Part shown: positions 60,305 to 64,000 of the stretch, piece by piece
How positions within the stretch are numbered: position 1 is the stretch's first letter
How the letters are laid out: every line of letters begins with the position of its first letter
Source of the DNA: Streptomyces sp. CG4
GTDB taxonomy: Bacteria; Actinomycetota; Actinomycetes; Streptomycetales; Streptomycetaceae
Direction of reading: 5' to 3'
Length of the DNA stretch: 64,000 bases
Assembly (NCBI RefSeq): GCF_041080655.1
Contig: NZ_CP163525.1
Span: 9,858,001 to 9,922,000, forward strand
Position numbers and translations under genes: made by a program
Notes under the pieces: generated by a model
Seen by the model: the letters and a program-made list of their open reading frames with translations, nothing else
What the model was told of the DNA's origin: nothing
Database searches by the model: none

Positions 60305-60400
60305 TCAGATGTCGCCCTCCACCAGGGAGTGCAGGTGCTCGTCGTGCCATCCGTCGTCGTGCAGGAGCGCGCTGCGCTGGTCAGCCGCTTCGTCGGTCAC
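60305..60400 (-). CDS. Possible 31-residue acidic small protein
   Basis: GTG 60400 with AGGGAGA about 8 bases upstream opens VTDEAADQRSALLHDDGWHD and EHLHSLVEGDI, ending TGA just beyond the convergent Ehr operon stop. The text is acidic and His-rich. It follows the RsbW-like gene on the same strand. An ATG at 60421 would give 38 residues. No family known; the good ribosome site is the main support. Confidence 0.4.
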   Translation of the reverse strand: MTDEAADQRSALLHDDGWHDEHLHSLVEGDI

Positions 60401-60446
60401 CGTGTCGTCTCCCTGCTTCATGTGATGTCCACTGATGTCCACGCCT

Positions 60447-60920
60447 CTACGAGGGCGTCCTGAACCGCACGAGGACGACCTTGCCGTCGTGGTCCATGGC
60501 GGGATCCGCGCTGACATCGCCGTCGTAGTGGGCGGCCAGCTCGGCCACCATCCGTAGCTCCGAGCCCATGCCCGCGTCGCTGAGGTCTGGGAGCCCGGGC
60601 TCGGCGTCTGCGACGCTGATGACCAGCTGCCCGGCCGCGACCGTGATGCCTACGTCCACCACTGGCGACCGAGGAGCATGCCGCAGCACGTTCACCACCA
60701 GCTCGCTGGTCACCAGCAGCACTGCATCCGCGAAGGCCGAACCCGGTGCGACACCGGCCGCAAGAAGGTGCTCGGCCACCGCTTCCCGGGCTCGCCTGAC
60801 CGCCGCGGGCCCCAACCTGAACGAGGCGATGTGCCGCTGCGCCGACGGCAGCACATGCTCGATGGCCGCGACCGACCTGCCGCGCCGCCACGGCAGCCGG
60901 AACCCGCCGTTGCCGCTCAA
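60447..60920 (-). CDS. RsbW-like ATP-binding anti-sigma/regulatory kinase
   Basis: A 157-residue GHKL-fold protein: VRRAREAVAEHLLAAGVAPG, N box DAVLLVTSELVVNVLRHAPR, VDVGITVAAGQLVISVADAE with the G1 region, and SELRMVAELAAHYDGDVSAD near the lid. Streptomycetes have many such single-domain kinases that bind sigma factors or STAS antagonists. Start is TTG 60920, overlapping by four bases (TTGA) the stop of an upstream ArsR fragment, so translation is coupled to a broken gene. Confidence 0.85.
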   Translation of the reverse strand: MSGNGGFRLPWRRGRSVAAIEHVLPSAQRHIASFRLGPAAVRRAREAVAEHLLAAGVAPGSAFADAVLLVTSELVVNVLRHAPRSPVVDVGITVAAGQLVISVADAEPGLPDLSDAGMGSELRMVAELAAHYDGDVSADPAMDHDGKVVLVRFRTPS

Positions 60921-61126
60921 CGCGCCGACTCCGACGCTCGCAGCTCGTCCAGCAGACCCTGCCGACCGGTCAGCAGCGTGGCCAGGATCCGCCGCGCGGC
61001 AGCGAGCAACTCAGCCACTTCCCCGCCCGCGAGCTCGTACACCACTGTCGAGCCGGTACGCGCAGCGGTCACGATGCCCGAGTGGCGCAGTACGGCGAGC
61101 TGCTGGGACAGGTTCGACGGCTCGAC
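60917..61126 (-). pseudogene. ArsR-family regulator, C-terminal fragment
   Basis: PSNLSQQLAVLRHSGIVTAA, RTGSTVVYELAGGEVAELLA and AARRILATLLTGQQGLLDEL are the recognition helix, wing and dimer helix of an ArsR protein very similar in layout to the one at 52.5 kb. The first 40-50 residues are missing; the text begins at the junction with the P-type ATPase remnant. Its stop overlaps the RsbW-like start. Confidence 0.8.
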
Positions 61127-62011
61127 GGGAGAGTCTGGACACTACGGCGACCGACGCCGCCAGCAGCAGGGGGCACGGGGTCGCGACCACAAGTACCGCG
61201 ACCGCCCGCGTCGCGGAGCCGCTCACCAGCCAGGCAGTCCCGGCCACTGCCAGGGACAGGGGCAGGAACCAGGCCGCGTAGCGGTCGGCCAGCCGTACGA
61301 CGGGCGCGGACTCGGCGCCGGCCTGCCGGGCCAGCCGTACGATCCCGGCGTACGTAATGTCCTGCTCGGTCGCCGTGGCGCGCAGGCCGAAGGCTCCCCC
61401 AGCGTTGACCACGCCACTGCGAACCGGCTCGCCCCGAGCCCGGCCGACATACAGGGGTTCCCCCCGTGAGTACCGACTCGTCCAGGACCGCGGCGGTGCT
61501 TTCCACACGCCCATCGACCGGAACCGTCTCGCCCGGCCCCACGACCAGCAGGCCACCGACGGCGATTTCCGCGAGCGGAATCGTGGCCACGCCGGCTTCG
61601 GTGCGACGCCGGGCCGATCGCGGCGCGTGTTCCAGCAGGGCCCGCAGGTCGTGATAGGCACGCCGCCGCGCCGAAGCCTCCAGCGTCCGGCCCGTCGCCA
61701 GCATCAACGCGATGAGGGCACCGGCCAGAAACTCGTGGACGGCCAGGGTGCCGCCGAGGGCCAGGACGGCGATCAGATCGACGCCCGCCCGTCCGCGCCG
61801 CAGCGCGGCCACCCCCAGCCCACCGCCGGGAGGACGGCGGACAGGGCTCCCAGGCCCCACAACAGGTCGGCAAGGTCACCGTTGCCGGTAAGCCAGGCGA
61901 CACCGCCCGCGACCAGCGCAGCCGAGGTGGCCGCCAACAGCACGGGTTCGAGCCGCGGCGGGGCCATCGGCGCCTCTGGGGACGACCGTGCTGGACTGGC
62001 GAAGCGATACA
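61127..62011 (-). pseudogene. Heavy-metal P-type ATPase, N-terminal fragment with frameshifts
   Basis: Starts near MAPPRLEPVLLAATSAALVA and VAWLTGNGDLADLLWGLGAL, shifts to VDLIAVLALGGTLAVHEFLA, ALIALMLATGRTLEASARRR, then the actuator text VVGPGETVPVDGRVESTAAV and LDESVLTGGTPV, where the TGE-type motif is altered to TGG. It then shifts to SGVVNAGGAFGLRATATEQD, LADRYAAWFLPLSLAVAGTA and the metal-site helix VLVVATPCPLLLA. The phosphorylation domain with DKTGT is gone, replaced directly by the ArsR fragment. A metal ATPase and its ArsR were probably neighbours before the deletion. Confidence 0.82.
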
Positions 62012-62421
62012 TGGCACACCTCGTGCCGTCCTGCGTTGGCGATCTGCGAGTACTGGCTCCGTCCATCACATCGCCGCACCTACGACTGCGGCAGGGGACG
62101 TATGGCTCCGCCGGAGGGCCGCAAGGCCTTTGTGCGATGCCGCCACAGCCACGCAGGGCCCAGTACAGCCGAGGCTGATGTGACTGTTGCCACTCATGTG
62201 GGCCCGTGGCTACGGCACACCGGACGCCCGAGCGCCGACGGGCCAGATCGGCTTGTAGGTCCGATCGGCGTTTCCCAGACCGTAAGACCCCATGACAGGC
62301 CGTCGCCGAGGAGTCAGCGTGAAGAGGCACGCGGAAGGCAACGGGTATCCGGCATGCGGCTGCCCCAACACGAGCGGAATGCCGGATCAGTTGATCCTGG
62401 CAGTAGCACAAGGAGGCGGCC
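62012..62421. other. 410-base promoter-like region without a gene
   Basis: Lies between the divergent P-type ATPase remnant and the CBS remnant. No frame carries family-like text. AAGGAGG at 62408-62415 is the ribosome site of the following GTG. Probably the regulatory region of the former stress genes. Confidence 0.45.
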
Positions 62422-62709
62422 GTGGTTGAGAACCCTGTGGTGCGGAGTCTGATGGACACCGCGCCGTACTCGGTTGGTGAGGACGAGACGCTGCTGATGG
62501 CCTGGGAAGTACTGGAACGATCGGGACAGCAGGCAGCCTCGGGTGAGCCGCAAGTCGGCTTATCAGTGGCATCGGATGTGGCGGGAGAGGCGGCGCGTGG
62601 AAGTGGTTTTGAGATCCACAAGGAATTCACAAAGAAGACTGCCAGCCTGCGTTCTCCCGTGGCCGGCAAAGTACGGCTGCGGCAGCTTCCGGACGAGGCG
62701 AGGAAAGTT
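62422..62709 (+). pseudogene. CBS-domain protein, N-terminal remnant
   Basis: GTG 62422 with AAGGAGG upstream begins VENPVVRSLMDTAPYSVGED, ETLLMAWEVLERSG, the first half of a CBS motif as in the small CBS proteins of actinobacterial stress regions. The text then changes to unrelated sequence (PQVGLSVASDVAGEAARG) and stays open into the lipoprotein gene without a stop, so a 455-residue read-through product is formally possible. I treat it as a truncated gene. Confidence 0.6.
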
Positions 62710-63789
62710 ATGAGTGTGTCCCGGGTGTCCAGCAGCCGTCGGCGTGTGATGTCCGCTGCTGCGTCTGTCGCCGTGGTCGCAGTGGCCGCTGCCGGCTGTT
62801 CAGGCCATGGAGCCCCGAATGCCTCCGGGGCAGCGCCCCCCGCCGCAGCGGCGCTGACCAGTTCGGATTCGTCGATGCTGGGGACTTCCCGATCGACCGT
62901 GGCATCGTCGGGTGTGCTGTTCGGCGGCGACGCGCAGCTGTCCGGTCTGACACATCTCGGCCGCTCGCCGGCGATCGTGCGCACCTACGACACCATCGAC
63001 ACCGCCAGCGCGTTTCCCTCTACGGACGAGTCCAGCGCCCTGCATTCCGGAGCCACTTTGCTGACCAGTCTCGGCACGGGAAAGAACCGGGACTGGGGGT
63101 CGATCGCCGCAGGCACATCAGACACCGTAGTGCTGAAATTCCTGCGCGCGGTCAACACCGCTGCCACAGCCCACCACCTGAACGCCATCTACGTGTCGTT
63201 CAGCCACGAACCCAACGCCAAGATCGACGCTGGGAAGGGGAGCTCGGCACAGTTCGTCGCGGCTTGGCGCCATGTGCACCAACTGGCTGCCCACGCACGC
63301 CTCAATGCCCAGACCGGCGGCCACCTGCACTGGGTGTGGATCCTCACCGCGAGCGGCTTCCATCAGTCCAGCGTCGCCAACGGCTTCTGGCCCGGCGCCA
63401 AGTACGTGGACGCGGTCGGGGCCGACGGCTACGTGTCTGGCGGCTGCACGAAGCAGAAGAGTGGCCACTACCTGGACCCAGCCAAGAGCGCCACGAAACC
63501 CGATGCCGTCTTCGGCCCGGCACTGACCTGGAGCACAGCCCATGCCAAGGACAAGCCGGTATTCATCCCGGAGTGGGGCAGCGTCCCCTTCACCAACCCC
63601 GACGTCCGGCCTTCGTACATCAACGTGATGACCAAGTACGTGGTCGCCCACCCGCAGATCCGCGCCGTCATGTACTGGAACGACCACGCCCATAAAGACT
63701 CCTGCGACTACACCCTCAACAAGGACCTTGCCTCGCAGCGCGCCCTCGCCGCCATGGGCGCAAATCCCCACTTCCAAGCACGGCCCTGA
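62710..63789 (+). CDS. Lipoprotein with GH26-like glycoside hydrolase domain
   Basis: A 359-residue exported protein started at ATG 62710 because GAGGAAAG and a lipoprotein signal (RRRVMSAAASVAVVAVAAAG, lipobox Cys30) fit there. The catalytic barrel shows YVSFSHEPNAKID with Glu167 as acid/base and KPVFIPEWGSVPF with Glu288 as nucleophile, the spacing and HE / EWG context of GH26 mannanase-like enzymes. Further segments are HLHWVWILTASGFHQSS and KYVDAVGADGYVSGGC. A clean frame suggests function: surface-anchored cleavage of a beta-mannan or related glycan. Substrate is inferred from family only. Confidence 0.82.
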   Translation: MSVSRVSSSRRRVMSAAASVAVVAVAAAGCSGHGAPNASGAAPPAAAALTSSDSSMLGTSRSTVASSGVLFGGDAQLSGLTHLGRSPAIVRTYDTIDTASAFPSTDESSALHSGATLLTSLGTGKNRDWGSIAAGTSDTVVLKFLRAVNTAATAHHLNAIYVSFSHEPNAKIDAGKGSSAQFVAAWRHVHQLAAHARLNAQTGGHLHWVWILTASGFHQSSVANGFWPGAKYVDAVGADGYVSGGCTKQKSGHYLDPAKSATKPDAVFGPALTWSTAHAKDKPVFIPEWGSVPFTNPDVRPSYINVMTKYVVAHPQIRAVMYWNDHAHKDSCDYTLNKDLASQRALAAMGANPHFQARP

Positions 63790-63913
63790 CAACGGACCCA
63801 CTCCTCCAGGGCACCAACGAGGGCCTGGACGCGGCCCGCGCCCGTGTCCCGCGTCCGGGGCGCACGCCTCGGCAGCTCCCGGATGGGAGCGGCGCCTGGT
63901 GCGCCTGGGCCGA

Positions 63914-64000
63914 TCAGGCCGCCTTGAGGGCTGCCACATGGCGAGCGTGCTCTTCAGGTTCCCGCACAGCTCGCACCCCCCGGTACGCGGGAACGGAGGA
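63914..64000 (-). CDS. Unidentified gene, C-terminal end only
   Basis: The last 28 codons of a minus-strand gene enter the window: SVPAYRGVRAVREPEEHARH, VAALKAA, TGA. Too little for family assignment. The 124 bases between it and the lipoprotein gene hold GC-rich potential hairpins for two convergent genes. Confidence 0.5.
   Translation of the reverse strand, partial: SSVPAYRGVRAVREPEEHARHVAALKAA

Noticed and set aside
62422..63789. A natural CBS-GH26 fusion protein
   Set aside because: The CBS motif is cut after half a domain, and the downstream gene has its own ribosome site and an N-terminal lipoprotein signal, which would be useless inside a fusion.

Overview
The window looks like chromosome from a Streptomyces-type actinomycete. 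It is very GC-rich with G/C at nearly every third codon position, uses many GTG starts, has hairpin terminators without U-tracts, and carries families typical of that genus. No tRNA, rRNA or CRISPR array was seen. Long genes with clean frames sit beside many truncated or frame-shifted ones, so the segment mixes working operons with heavily eroded DNA.

Bases 1-13.9 kb are a choline / glycine-betaine catabolic locus: choline dehydrogenase (3' part), an internally deleted MTHFR-like protein, betaine aldehyde dehydrogenase, a three-gene glycine-betaine ABC importer, a dimethylglycine oxidase/dehydrogenase-like flavoprotein, the wreck of a heterotetrameric sarcosine oxidase operon, an IclR regulator and formyl-THF deformylase (purU). 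The logic is choline to betaine to dimethylglycine to sarcosine, with folate-bound one-carbon units drained by PurU. Related GTTGC / GCGCAAC motifs upstream of betB, the dimethylglycine gene, iclR and purU suggest one regulon. From 13.9 to 27.3 kb lie P450 and integrase remnants, a dienelactone-hydrolase-like gene, a MarR-MFS pair, a DUF1330 gene, IS5 and IS630 copies, small secreted proteins, and a DUF4267 / DUF1772 / TetR cluster with a triple operator.

Bases 28-41 kb are a mobile-element graveyard with a readable nesting order. A gene resembling the C-terminal part of pPIWI_RE (prokaryotic PIWI-like) proteins is split by an ISAzo13-type IS with 3-bp target duplication. That IS is split by a group II intron (GUGCG...AC ends), whose maturase gene is split by an IS701-type IS with 4-bp duplication, which in turn holds a truncated serine-recombinase element. 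A second serine-recombinase element sits in an IS5 transposase. Both recombinase elements abut the codon for the transposase's catalytic glutamate, in the same orientation.

Bases 41-64 kb hold a Ser/Thr kinase with a ricin-type lectin tail, transporter and enzyme remnants, and what looks like a hypoxia/dormancy stress island: two universal stress proteins, a zinc alcohol dehydrogenase, a PPK2-type polyphosphate kinase, remnants of arginine deiminase and GAPDH, a STAS protein, anti-sigma-type kinases, and an ArsR-led six-gene membrane oxidoreductase operon. The operon has the gene order of M. tuberculosis Rv0081-Rv0087 and lacks nickel ligands, so it is an energy-converting hydrogenase-related (Ehr) complex rather than a hydrogenase. 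The window ends with a GH26-like lipoprotein and the tail of an unidentified minus-strand gene.
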